A stretch of DNA of 64,000 bases from Impatiens glandulifera (lineage: Eukaryota; Streptophyta; Magnoliopsida; Ericales; Balsaminaceae): positions 1-64,000 of the forward strand of contig NW_025919547.1 of assembly GCF_907164915.1 (NCBI RefSeq), in the 5' to 3' direction. The notes below the pieces were generated by a model that was not told where the DNA came from, made no database searches, and was given only the letters and a program-made list of their open reading frames with translations. Positions 21,823 to 31,439 of the stretch are shown one piece after another. The first letter of the stretch is position 1, and every line of letters starts with the position of its first letter. The position numbers and the translations under genes were made by a program.

Positions 21823-22544
21823 TTTTATTATATGCATGAACTGAGGGGAAACCTATTGTTCAAATGTAACAAGACAGACAAGAAGATAGAGGTCTCAATA
21901 CGTCTAATGGATATGTAATTTAATAAGCATAACTACTTAGACATGACGTATGTTTTCTCAAACAGTTTTTATCTTCACTTGGATTCATATCTTGGTTAAT
22001 AACCTGCGCGGTTATACGCTGACGTCCAATAGATCCTTAGACGTTTATAAGACAAGAGCAATTGAAAGCTCACGTCTAACTGAACAAAGGTCTAGCACGT
22101 GGTGTTTATGCATAATTAGACGTTCTAAGTCTAATAGACTTATGACCGTCTATAAGACAAGTGTGATTAGATATTGACGTCTAATAGACGCATATCCAAA
22201 TTAAAAGTAAAGAATGTGGAAAGTAAATTAGACGTCTAACTACTTGTGTACTTAGACTGTTCATCTTCTGGCTATTGGGACAGTTGTCCACTGCCTGCCA
22301 CTATATCTGTCCATGTACTTTTTCCGCAAAACATAAACCAGTCACTTCTCAAATAAATTGAAGACATGTGTCTTTCAATGTTTAAAGAGTGACTAAAATT
22401 TCTGATATTTTTCCACTATATATCTAATATTAATAGTACTCTTTCATGATTAATATTAAATGATATTTGCGTCTCTTGGGAATAAGTTTCTAAAGTTTTT
22501 GATGGTTCGTATAATCTGAAGTTAATAGTCACACGTTAGCTTTC
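21823..22544 (+). other. Copia-2 post-pol spacer with ACGTCTAATAGACG dyads
   Basis: No credible ORF. It contains repeated ACGTCTAATAGACG-like dyads (21898-22195) and other GTCTAA half sites. Homologous to the Copia-1 spacer at 10880-11340. Confidence 0.7.
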
Positions 22545-22560
22545 CTGTATTTAATAAACG
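22545..22560 (+). promoter_or_regulatory. TATA-like box upstream of the Copia-2 3' ORF
   Basis: CTGTATTTAATAAACG, about 100 bp before the ATG at 22648, in the position seen for the other extra ORFs. A second candidate (CACTATATATCTAAT) lies near 22415. Confidence 0.4.
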
Positions 22561-22647
22561 ATCATACTCAAAGGGTTGAGTATCTCTGAATCCTCGATTA
22601 TCTCTCTAGGATTCGAATCGCTAAGATCCTGTGCTCATCTTGCTAAA

Positions 22648-23440
22648 ATGTCTTCTCTCTCTCCAAAATCACTGCAAATAGACTTTAAGTCTATCTCCAC
22701 CTTAGTGATTCCAGAAATGGTTACAATGTTTGAATCTCTAAAAGCCTCTAGGCTCAAGAATTTTCTTCGTACCCACTTCATTTTTCACGAACATGCGGGT
22801 TCGTGAATTCTTCGAAACTGCTAGTTTTCATCATAACAAGTATATTCGTGCGAAGGTACTTGGAAAAAATATCTGCTTCTCAGAAGAAACATTTGGCATG
22901 TTTTTTAGACTTCTAATCGAAGGGATATATGAGTTTCATTCTTCCTCCAATGAAATCTTGTCTAAGATGACTTTCGTTTTCTCAAATCAATACTTTAAAG
23001 GGAAACTCCTTCCAGTCGCCTCTCACGGAAAGAGTAACTGTCTGAAGGTTGAGTATGCACTACTCAACAACATCATCTCAAAATCTATTCTTGTGAAGAA
23101 CTCTTCATACATCTACTGTACGAAAGTCTTTGAAATAATGGTGGTCATCACAAGAGTGTAGCGAACATCTGGTCGAAATTCCTCTTCAATAATCTGGTAA
23201 AATTTATTTCCTCTCGAAAGAAGATCTACGGATACGATGCTCCCCTTAGTGCATTCCATTGTTGTCTCCTCGCTGAACCTAGTCACGGGTTCAGTTCAAT
23301 CCAACTAAAGTCATGAATAACCCGAAGGCTCTCGACTATGTTCTCCGAGTGGCTAGGCTTAGGTCAAAAAAATGAAACAGGGAAGCCTCTGACTCGTCTT
23401 TAAGTTTAGCCTTAGACTTGGCCATAGACTCCATTTCCGA
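22648..23440 (+). pseudogene. Copia-2 3' ORF, extra-ORF family, broken
   Basis: ATG at 22648. The reading starts MSSLSPKSLQIDFKS, shifts frame at about 22800 into VREFFETASFHHNKYIRAKV, and continues to 23160 with FVFSNQYFKGKLLPV, then LLNNIISKSILV, the counterparts of the LLNDVIGRSIFG region of Copia-4. A stop at 23159 is followed by WSKFLFNNLVKFISSRKKIYGY, also family-like. It lacks the long acidic/coiled-coil tail. Function unknown. Confidence 0.7.
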
Positions 23441-23668
23441 ATGATATTAAAAAGGGGGAAAGAGAGGGAAAAGATTAGCCTTAGATTTAAGGGAAAGGAA
23501 ATCTTTTGATGTTTTTGAATGTTTTTCTTTGTTTATTTTTGAAAAATATTCCTATTGTTTCGAATCAAGTTATTATATACTATGAAATATAAACAGTATG
23601 TTGCTATCTACTACATTATTGAATATTCTTATACTATTTTAATCTTTTATTTATGTTTTAATATTCTC

Positions 23669-23681
23669 AAAAAAGGGGAAA
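23669..23681 (+). other. Polypurine tract of Copia-2
   Basis: AAAAAAGGGGAAA directly before the 3' LTR start. Confidence 0.8.
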
Positions 23682-23869
23682 TTTTGGTGTCAAATTATTT
23701 TGACTAATGGTCAAATTATTTTGACAAACGGTATTTTGATGATGAACTTGTGTAAAACTTAAATAAGAATGAAACTAAGACGTCTAATTTTTTTTGTGCA
23801 GGTGCATCAAAACTTGCTAAGTTAGACTTATCTTGAATCAGGTTTATTAGAGTGTTGGTTATTAGCCGT

Positions 23870-24190
23870 ACGCAGTCAGACGTAGTTAGACGTGTAGTCT
23901 AACAGATACGTAGTTAGACGTGCAGTCTAACAGATACGTAGTTAGACATGCAGTCTAACAGATACGTAATTAGACGTGCATTCTAACAGATATGTAGTTA
24001 GACGTGTAGTCTAACAGACGTAGTTAGACGTGCAGTCTAACAGATACGTAGTTAGACGTGCAGTCTAACAGATACGTAGTTAGACTTGTAGTCTAATAGA
24101 TACGTAGTTAGACGTGTAGTTTAACAGATACGTAGTTAGACAAGTAGTCTAACAAACGTAGTTAGAAGTGTCGTCTAACAGATAAAAGTT
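23870..24190 (+). repeat. 28-bp dyad repeat array, short version (Copia-2 3' LTR)
   Basis: About 11 units of the same GTTAGACGTGCAGTCTAAC repeat that has about 40 units in the 5' LTR of the same element. Confidence 0.9.
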
Positions 24191-24660
24191 AGATACAAGG
24201 AGTCTAACTCATCAAACAGTCTGATGGGACACATAGTTAGACGTGTCGTCTAACTCCATTAGACATAGTGGTCTAATGGATCATGATATTAGATGGGGGC
24301 GTCTAACTTCATTAGACATGGAAGTCTAATGGAGCACATCTAATGCCTCACTTCAACAGTTTCTTGAAGTTAGCATCTGTCTACCCACTATCAACTAGTT
24401 GTACGTTGCTCTTGCTCCAGTAATCCGTGTTGATCAGTACGACAACCAGTTGCATCTAATGAATGAATTCCACATAAGCAAATATTATTCCCACTACTTA
24501 TTTCTTGCAGGACAATTCTAGAAGAATATTCGGCGCACCACCAGATTGGTACGGACACGATCTTTGTGCATAGTGTCTAATATACCTGTGTACTATGGAG
24601 GCTGTCCAATGGGTGCTTGCTACATGGCATTGCAGAAGATTCGACCGTTGGTACCTGTTT

Positions 24661-24670
24661 TCTATTTAAA
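24661..24670 (+). promoter_or_regulatory. TATA-like box of the Copia-2 3' LTR
   Basis: TCTATTTAAA, downstream of a GATTCGACCGTTGGT stretch that also precedes the TATA box of Copia-1. The corresponding part of the 5' LTR is deleted. Confidence 0.55.
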
Positions 24671-24883
24671 TTTCGTCAAGGACAACCGACGAGCTGCCGA
24701 ACATACAATCAATCTTTCGAATTGCTCACTTGTTTGCTTACTGAGTTTGTACATCAAGAGAGAGATAGAATCAAAACCCTGTCTAGCTGAGTTATATTCT
24801 TAAACATTCTGTAAGTTGATTAGAGTCTGTTCTATTCAATAGTTAGCCAGAACTAAACTGTATTTGATTCAAAGAAAAGTATA

Positions 24884-24950
24884 GTGAATCCTTCCGGTGG
24901 TTGGAATAAGGGGTGACGTAGGAGAGTTTTGCTCCGAACATCCATAAACA
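24884..24950 (+). promoter_or_regulatory. Conserved LTR stem-loop box (Copia-2)
   Basis: CCTTCCGGTGGTTGGAATAAGG hairpin-like sequence (arms CCTTCC/GGAA..GG), then GTGACGTAGGAGAGTTTTG and CTCCGAACATCCATAAA. Confidence 0.6.
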
Positions 24951-25169
24951 AGTCTCTGTGTCTTTTACAATCCATCCTTCATTTTTTCATTTGTTCATAG
25001 TTGAAACCCAAACAAACGTTTATGCCCTTCAATCGCTTCAAGAGTTTGCAATGGTTTGTGAAGAATAGAAAGTGATATTAATCCTTAACATGATTTCTAT
25101 CAAACCGTTTTCCAGAAGTTGTCATCAATAATTAGACCCCTATCTCTATTGGTGCCACCGATCCTTTCA

Positions 25170-25174
25170 AGTTG
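25170..25174. other. Probable right target-site duplication of Copia-2
   Basis: AGTTG after the LTR end, compared with GGTTG on the left. Confidence 0.55.
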
Positions 25175-25351
25175 AGTCGAGCTGGTCTTCTGTGGAGATC
25201 GGTCAATGGTTTGTGCCGCTTTAGCGGAATCGGTTTGACCGGCCAATTAAAAATATGACTTATCCTTATTTTTCCTACACAAAAGGTTAAATTTGATTAT
25301 GTTCTTTAGATAGTTAATTATTTATTAATTAACTATCTAATTTATCTAACA
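25175..25351 (-). repeat. Copia-3 3' LTR, proximal part
   Basis: On the minus strand it begins TGTTAGATAAA, the same LTR start as Copia-4 (TGTTAGATAAAATCAGACC), directly after a polypurine tract, and runs to the Copia-2 insertion point. With 15446-16529 it gives an LTR of about 1.26 kb, close to the 1311 bp of Copia-4. Confidence 0.78.
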
Positions 25352-25365
25352 ATTTCTCCCTTTTT
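25352..25365 (-). other. Polypurine tract of Copia-3, LTR-proximal copy
   Basis: Minus strand AAAAAGGGAGAAAT, directly before TGTTAG. Same sequence as in Copia-4. Confidence 0.8.
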
Positions 25366-25510
25366 ATTTATTTAAGTTAAATATTCAATACCCTGTAATC
25401 GTTGGCCAGTTTTAAAATACTTATATTAATTGGCCGGTTAACAGAAAACTGTTTGATTTGAAGATAAAATTTTGAGAAAAATTTTGTATAAAATTTTTTG
25501 TATTTATACA

Positions 25511-25525
25511 AATTTCTCCCTTCTT
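25511..25525 (-). other. Second polypurine tract of Copia-3
   Basis: Minus strand AAGAAGGGAGAAATT, about 160 bp upstream of the LTR-proximal tract. Copia-4 has the same duplication at 163 bp. Confidence 0.65.
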
Positions 25526-25929
25526 GATATTTTTAATTAAAAGTATCAAAATCAGTAATTTAAAACTGAAACCGAAAAACTTGAATTTCTAAAATATCTC
25601 ATTAGTTCCCAAAAATATTCATAATTCATAATAAATATAAGTAAAAGCATAAATATAGAGATTTAGTGGCCCCTTTTATCCTGCTCGATGAAGTACTGAT
25701 ATGCGAAAGCCTTTCCCGGTGCACTAGGATCAACATTTGTTCAGGATACGCTTGCCGGTTATCTAGAGAATCCGCTCGACCGTGGGGATCTTGTCGGTTG
25801 GATAGGAACATGGAATGCATGAGTTCTTTGACTCCAAATGAAATTTTCAACCGAATCTCCACGTGTTCCTCGGCCTGATCTGGAACTTGAAGGGATAGAT
25901 TGAATTGGTTCATCTCAGATCGGTCGGCG

Positions 25930-28900
25930 CTTTCTTAGGTTCAACTGTTCACCATCCTCTTCTTCTTCTTCTTCAAGGTTCAAGTTTTCTAAGAAACCAG
26001 CAAGATTAGCAACCGGTGGAATTGTTTCCGGTTCAGTACGAGATGTTGACGCTGCTTCTTGAGCCCGTTTTCTTTTATTAACTTGTGCCCTTGTCTTCTT
26101 TTTTTTTGGGGAGGGGGGAAACGACTTAGCATCATTTCATTAAAAATTCCCAAAAACGGGAAAAAAACCACGAGTTTAAGAGATCATTCTAGACAGACCT
26201 AGAATGATTTTGAAGTCGTAACATTCTGAATAAAAGCTAAAAAGCTAAAAACGTAAATGAATTATCTGTTTACAATGCTTTCAATTCTAGTGAGTTTAAA
26301 AAACGGTAAATTCTAGTTCCTACAGATATTCCAGTTCTGCTCCGTGCTTGGAATTCTTCTCCACGTTCCCGCGAGGGCGCTGTAATCCGATACAATATCT
26401 TTCCATAACTTGTCAATGCTCCTGCGGGTTCTGTCATATACCCATGCATTCCGTTCATGCCAAATGTTATACACCACTGCCCCAAAGCCGCACTTGAACA
26501 CGCTTGTTGCAAATCTATTTCCCTTGACTTTGAGTATTGCTGCTTCTTTGATTTCATTCTATTCGCTCGGGAAACTGATCAGCTTCAGGCTTTTATAGAA
26601 TCTGTCCCAAAGCTCCGATGTAATACAACAGCTCCCGAATAGGTGATCTATGGTTTCTTCATTTCCTATGCATAGAAGACAGCTCGCGTCCGGGATGCTC
26701 ATATACTTACTGATACAATCATGAGTGCTGAGTCTTTCCCAGAAGGCGAGCAATATGATGAACTGGTGTCGAGGGATAATCTTCGTTGACCATACAAGAG
26801 TTGCACATTCTACTTTCTGCGCTTTTCTCCGGATTACCTCCCATATTTCTTCAATACCAGCTTCCCATTGTCCTTAGCTTTCCTTTCATGAATATCCGGT
26901 CTGTCGTGTAGTTGTATGTTACTTATATGATCAATTATCATCTTTCCTACAGGAATTCTTCTCAAGAGCAAGTTCCAATTCCCGTCTTTGTTGTATCTGA
27001 TTTTCGCTTTTGCGCAGTCCCTTCTGATACGAGTATTTTGAAACTCCTCCTTGTCGATGATAGGCTGGTTTTCAAACCAAGGGTTGTGCCAGAATAGAGT
27101 GCCTTTCTCGTCCCCTAGTCGGATGTCATAAAGATCTGCAATATAGCTTCTTAGTTTAAGAATCATTTTTAGAGACCAGCTCATACCTTCGTGAATTTTG
27201 CAGGTCCAGATGCTGGTTTCGTGTTTCATAAACCTCATATGCACCCATTTGATCCATAGTGACTCCTAATTGCGCTCCAAAGCCCACAGATGCTTGAAGG
27301 TTAGAGCCTTGTTCCACTCGATACAGTTCTTCAAGTCGATGCCTCCCTCGTCCTTTGGTTTGCAGAGAGCGGTCCATTTTACTTTCTTTCCTCCTCTTCC
27401 ACTACTATCCCAGATAAAGTTTCTCATCAGCGTGTCGAATTCCTTCCTTACCTTCTTCGGAATGACCATTTGCTGCGCCCAATAGCCAACTATGCCCATA
27501 ACCACGGTTTTGATAAGTTCAATCCCCCTGTATAAGAAAGTTGTTTCGCTGCCCAGCCAGGCAATTGGGGAAGAAGGTTTCTCTCTTATTTCATCGATTT
27601 CCTCTTGGATTAATTCTTGTTCAAGTTTTCGAGCCGCATCAGCGTCACATCGTTCAATGTCTTTGGCTTTTGCAAGTTCATCTTCTTGAATCCTCCGGGT
27701 GAGCTCTTCATCATTATGCTCAATTGTTTTGGTTCGAAGATTCCTTTCGTCTTCATTGGCTTGAAGCTGTCGGTCAACCTATTCATCTTTTCTACTTCGT
27801 TCTTCGTCGACAACCTCTTTGGTCCTTGCCAACTCATATACTTGTACCGAGACAGTCTGCACCGATTCAAGGATTTGGGAGGTTACCTCATCAACATGTG
27901 TCATCTTGAGGTCGATGGAAGTAGCCCGATCCCTTAAATCATCTACCATGGCCTCCATGGATGCCTTCCATGTGGTCGTGGACTTTTGAATCGTTTTCTT
28001 AATGAAGATCTTCATTTCATCCTAAAGAGGAACCACCGGTTCAACCGATTGATGTTGCACCAGAGGTTGAGAGTGAACCGGGAACGATACTTCTGTTCCG
28101 GACGGTTTTGGAGGACTGACTTCTTTGGATTTTCTTCGGTCGGAATGCTTAGCTCATGGAGTTTTGACCGATGAATCAATTGATGGAGAAGTTGTTATCC
28201 CATCTCGTTTTTCTTTATTTTCTGGAGACTTAGAGACAGACTCTGGTTGACTAACTTCAGATTCATTTCCTACCGGTCTAGATGATTGACCGAACTCAAA
28301 GATAGACTTTTCAAGCAGCTTTCCATTCTGGTCAACATCTTTTTCTTTAGCCGAAGGAGGGGTAAGCATTGCAGCATTCCCTTTTGTTGTATCTTCATTC
28401 TTTGAAATTTCGACTAGAAGGTCTACTTCAACCGTTCTCAAAGTTTCCAGCACAATCTTATCCACTCCAGTTATATTGCCTATAATAAGGTATCTCCGGT
28501 GTTGTCATGGCGACCGATACGGATGATGTTTTGGCGAGATCAAACACAGTTTCTTCTAATGAAATCAACGTCACCCACTTGCTCTCTTCAGGACATTCTA
28601 GGAGCATGTCTTTAAAGTTGACTTCCGCCCTTATTTTCTCCATTCATAGTAGTGGTCGGATAGTATATATGCCCTCTCTTCAATTATCTTGAGGACATTA
28701 TCCATAACCCTTTCGGCTTCAACATCGGTCATGTGAGAATCCGGAATTTCATCATCCGGAATTGCAATATCCGCCTCCTACTCAAGAGTTGGGTTTTCAT
28801 CGGTTCTGGTTGAAGAGATATCCTCATTAACCGGATCGGTTGAGTCTTTCCCGGTATGATCGCTCTCATGCATCTAAGGTTGTTCGTTCAATATTTCTTC

Positions 28901-30148
28901 TTCATTTTGTTCAGCTGACTTATCGGCCTCATTCACATAACATGCCCGGTCAGTTTCAGTAGTCTGACCGGTCTTAACAATTTGACTCGTCACATCGGTT
29001 TCAGCAAACTGATTGACCTCATTCACAACATCGTCAATTATTTCTGAAGTTCTCGGTTGAGCCTCTAAAGCCGCATGCTCAATCGGTTGTACAACATAAT
29101 CCCGAGATATAGAAGTAATAAGATTAGGAGTAGGGGTATTACCTTAGGGATGAAGGTTTCCTTTGATTTTGATCGGCCGATCGCACTGACCGTAGACTCG
29201 ACACGAGTTAGAGGAAAAACCGGAGAAGGAACTAACTCAACATGATTCCGTTCATTGACTAGAGTTGGGATAGGATTAACCTCGCGGTTATCCGGTATGG
29301 CGGTTTCCGTTTTCTCGCCGTCGGTTACTTCGCTAGCCAGTTTCTCAAGCACCGATCTTTTTCCCTTCTTTATTGTCTCCTTGGTTTCCATAACCTTCGG
29401 TTTCTTAGCTTTTTGGTTCCTTTTCCTTTGTTGCTTTAGCCTTACCGGCTCTAACAAGACTTTTCCCAATGTTGACCGTATTTAAAATTTTACTCTTAGG
29501 TAGAAGAATACCTGGACCGGTCGGAATGTCAAGATGAAGCAGAATCTTGCCAATCTGCATAGCATAGCCTAGAGAATGGTTTTTCTTTGGAGATACCATC
29601 TCGCACAGGATCTCAAAAAGTATGTCGACCCAGTTTATTTGATCACCGAGAAGGATTCCAGCCATCATTACGAACTTTAACCGAGTGATGCTATCAAAGT
29701 TAACGCCCCGGGCCTAGACCGACGTGGATATAATATCGCATAGCAGCCGATATTCAAACTGCATATCACTTTTCTTACCGGTGAGATCCACCGGTTCACT
29801 GGTGTTAGAAATCATCTTCTAAATTTTTGCGATTGCTTCTTTAGATAAATCAGTCAAAAAGCCGCGCCCCTCTGTCGGATGAGGAATAGGCTTGGCGAAA
29901 ATTTCCTCTAATATTTCAACATCTTTACCGCCCACCACCGAATAAATGACTTTCTTCTTGATTTTGGCGTTCTCGAAGAACACCTTAACAATATACTAAT
30001 ACATGATAAACGGACCGTCAATGAAGAATTCTAGACCTGAATCCTTGACATAATCCATGACCTTCTGGACATCAGCCGTTCTATTTGTCTTGATTTCCTC
30101 AAAGTTGACCTGAACAATATGAACGAAGAGTGCGTTATCACGTCCCAT
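25930..30148 (-). pseudogene. Copia-3 ORF-D remnant (long extra ORF), split by LINE-C
   Basis: Minus-strand ATG at 30148 (MGRDNALFVHIVQVNFEEI, very close to the Copia-4 ORF-D start MGRDSALFRHLSQVDFEEI). A stop follows after about 50 codons (FIDGPFIMY), then further family sequence to about 29400 (INWVDILFEILCEMV, GYAMQIGKILLHLDIPTGPGI), a Lys-rich patch (KEKEPKS), a long Ser/Thr/Glu-rich segment (29470-28154), and coiled-coil-like sequence (28015-27580). After LINE-C, the C-terminus is a Lys/Arg patch near 26090-26040 and an acidic run (LNLEEEEEEDGE). Several stops and frameshifts. Function unknown. Confidence 0.72.
26099..27572 (-). mobile_element. LINE-C: 5'-truncated L1-type LINE (ORF2 C-terminus and 3' end)
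   Basis: Minus strand. It begins within the RT domain (GSETTFLYRGIELIKTV, GIVGYWAQQ), continues through the thumb/connection (27505-26834) to a zinc-binding RVT module (SCLLCIGNEETIDHLFGSC, 26700-26640) and the C-terminal FGAVVYNIWHERNAW segment (26501-26313). It ends with a 3' UTR containing TTAATGAAATGATGCTAAG and a 9-base A tail (T run 26099-26107). Stops break the frame in several places. It interrupts Copia-3 ORF-D: coiled-coil sequence (ARKLEQELIQEEIDEIRE) stops at about 27575 and resumes left of 26098. I could not identify a target duplication. Confidence 0.85.
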
Positions 30149-30247
30149 GATGAGTCTTGAAAAGTTAGAAATATTTTCATAGAGAGAGTGTAAGAGTAGA
30201 GAAAATCTTATGAAAATGATAAGTTGTGAATAAAATAATGAACACAA

Positions 30248-30260
30248 GTCTTTATATATA
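30248..30260 (-). promoter_or_regulatory. TATA box upstream of Copia-3 ORF-D
   Basis: Minus strand TATATATAAAGAC, about 105 bp before the ATG at 30148, followed by a CT-rich leader. Matches the placement of CTATAAAAGG before ORF-D in Copia-4. Confidence 0.6.
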
Positions 30261-30861
30261 TGATGGGTGTGGCGGTTAAGTTACCGAACCGTCGCACCTC
30301 CTAATAAAAAGGGCGCCAAGTTTTCCTCCAAAAGTTACGGCAGTAACTTTTTGGCAGTAAACTTTTTGGCGGTAACTTTGAGCGGTAACTTGAAGCGGTA
30401 AGTTAATAATATCGGTTTTAAAATATTTTTCAGCGGTGAAAATTTGAACCGGATGTAATTGCGTATTCATAAAGGTCATTGAAAATAAAAACATAATCAT
30501 TGATCGGTTAAGATAAACAGATGCAGTATAGAAAAACCTACAACAACCGGTACAGAAAGTGAGCCGGTTTGTTAATAAAATGCAAATAAAAGGAAATTTT
30601 AATTTAAAGGCCTATCCTCCGCTCTATTGATCTAGTTCTCAAAAGATTCCTTGGTGAGAATGTGGGTCGGGGACACTAGAGATCCAAGTCCAAGATTTGG
30701 GTTGAGGTTTCTAAGAAGTCGACTCAGTTGAGGCATGTAATCGATCCTTCTTCGAGGTGCCTGAATCATCATCTTCAAGTTGTTGAAGATGATCGAAGCC
30801 CATTTGATGGGAGTGTTGCTGCAGATGAGATTATCATCTCATAGACCTTCCTAGTGTAGAA
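30261..30861 (-). other. Copia-3 spacer between ORF-C and ORF-D
   Basis: No conserved ORF. It contains several copies of a GGCGGTAACTTT / AGCGGTAACTTGA-type 12-15 bp repeat (30335-30410), plus the decayed 3' end of ORF-C near 30600-30861. Confidence 0.55.
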
Positions 30862-31242
30862 CTAGTTAGGTATCTGACACAGGATGGATCTTTGGATGAT
30901 GTCATGAAGAAGTTGGATATGGGGAGCGAGGTTGGATTGGAGTCCGTGGTTGTTGACTGGACTCAGAGAGGAGTCGGTTGGTAGATCGAATAAACTGGAA
31001 AAGGTTTCTTCAGTGATATGGAAGAAGAAGCTTCCTCTCACATAGGAGACAATCGATCCATTATCCAGAACGATGGCATGATTGATGAAGTCAGTGACAT
31101 CCCTTTCCAGAATGGAATCATAGCCTTCCAGGAATTTTCGCAAGCCGGGGTCAACAAGAAATTCAAAAACAATCTCTTTTGTTTCTCTATCTTCAGAGGA
31201 TAGCACTGAATCGAAATCGATGACAAGGGATGTTTGAGACAT
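30600..31242 (-). pseudogene. Copia-3 ORF-C remnant (short extra ORF)
   Basis: Minus-strand ATG at 31242. It is open for 126 codons: MSQTSLVIDFDSVLSS, LVDPGLRKFLEGYDSI, FSSLFDLPTDS, LLHDIIQRSILCQIPN. The last motif matches LLEIVTRSILCQSPN of Copia-4 ORF-C, so it is the same gene. After the stop at 30862 the family reading continues with lesions. Function unknown. Confidence 0.75.
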
Positions 31243-31286
31243 GATGAAGATCTAAAGTAGAAGAGAGGTCTGAATTCTGAAAATTT

Positions 31287-31304
31287 GGTCACTTTTAAAT
31301 ACTT
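31287..31304 (-). promoter_or_regulatory. TATA-like box upstream of Copia-3 ORF-C
   Basis: Minus strand AAGTATTTAAAAGTGACC, about 45-60 bp before the ATG at 31242. Confidence 0.45.
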
Positions 31305-31439
31305 TAATTAGAAGTCTAAATATGTAAATGATTAGAATTGAATTGGTGCAAAATATATCAAATTGTTACGTCATCATATGTTTAGCCCATGTTTGAGGAC
31401 AATTTAGCGTTCAACTTGTTTGGCAACTTCAAATTTAAG
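31305..31439. other. Short unassigned stretch
   Basis: Sequence between recognisable Copia-3 and the AT-rich satellite. No ORF, repeat or LTR boundary seen. The break that removed the 5' half of Copia-3 should lie here or just to the left. Confidence 0.5.

Larger units (their letters stand above)
16530..25169 (+). mobile_element. Copia-2: decayed Ty1/copia-like LTR retrotransposon with pol
   Basis: Order: 5' LTR missing its distal part (16530-18312), degenerate primer site, shortened gag, pol remnants with protease, integrase, RT and RNase H (18785-21822), post-pol spacer with dyads, one extra 3' ORF (22648-23440), polypurine tract, and 3' LTR (23682-25169). It is inserted into the minus-strand 3' LTR of Copia-3, whose two parts lie on either side. 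All ORFs have several stops or frameshifts. Confidence 0.88.
23682..25169 (+). repeat. Copia-2 3' LTR
   Basis: 1488 bp. The start has mutated from TGTTGG to TTTTGG, and the end is CCTTTCA. It contains the short dyad array (23870-24190), a TATA-like TCTATTTAAA at 24661, the stem-loop box at 24884-24950, and an ending similar to the Copia-1 LTR. Confidence 0.87.
15446..31304 (-). mobile_element. Copia-3: minus-strand copia-like element, 5' part missing, split by Copia-2 and LINE-C
   Basis: From its 3' end: LTR (15446-16529 plus 25175-25351), two polypurine tracts, ORF-D remnant (30148 down to about 25930, split by LINE-C), and ORF-C remnant (31242-30862 and beyond) with its TATA-like box. Gag, pol, primer site and 5' LTR are not in the window: sequence beyond about 31304 is unrelated. 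The layout matches the 3' half of Copia-4, so the two are related families. Confidence 0.8.

Noticed and set aside
26099..27575. Target-site duplication for LINE-C
   Set aside because: Flanks (CCTTGTCTTC on the left, AAGAAGGTTTC on the right) do not match convincingly, so none is claimed.
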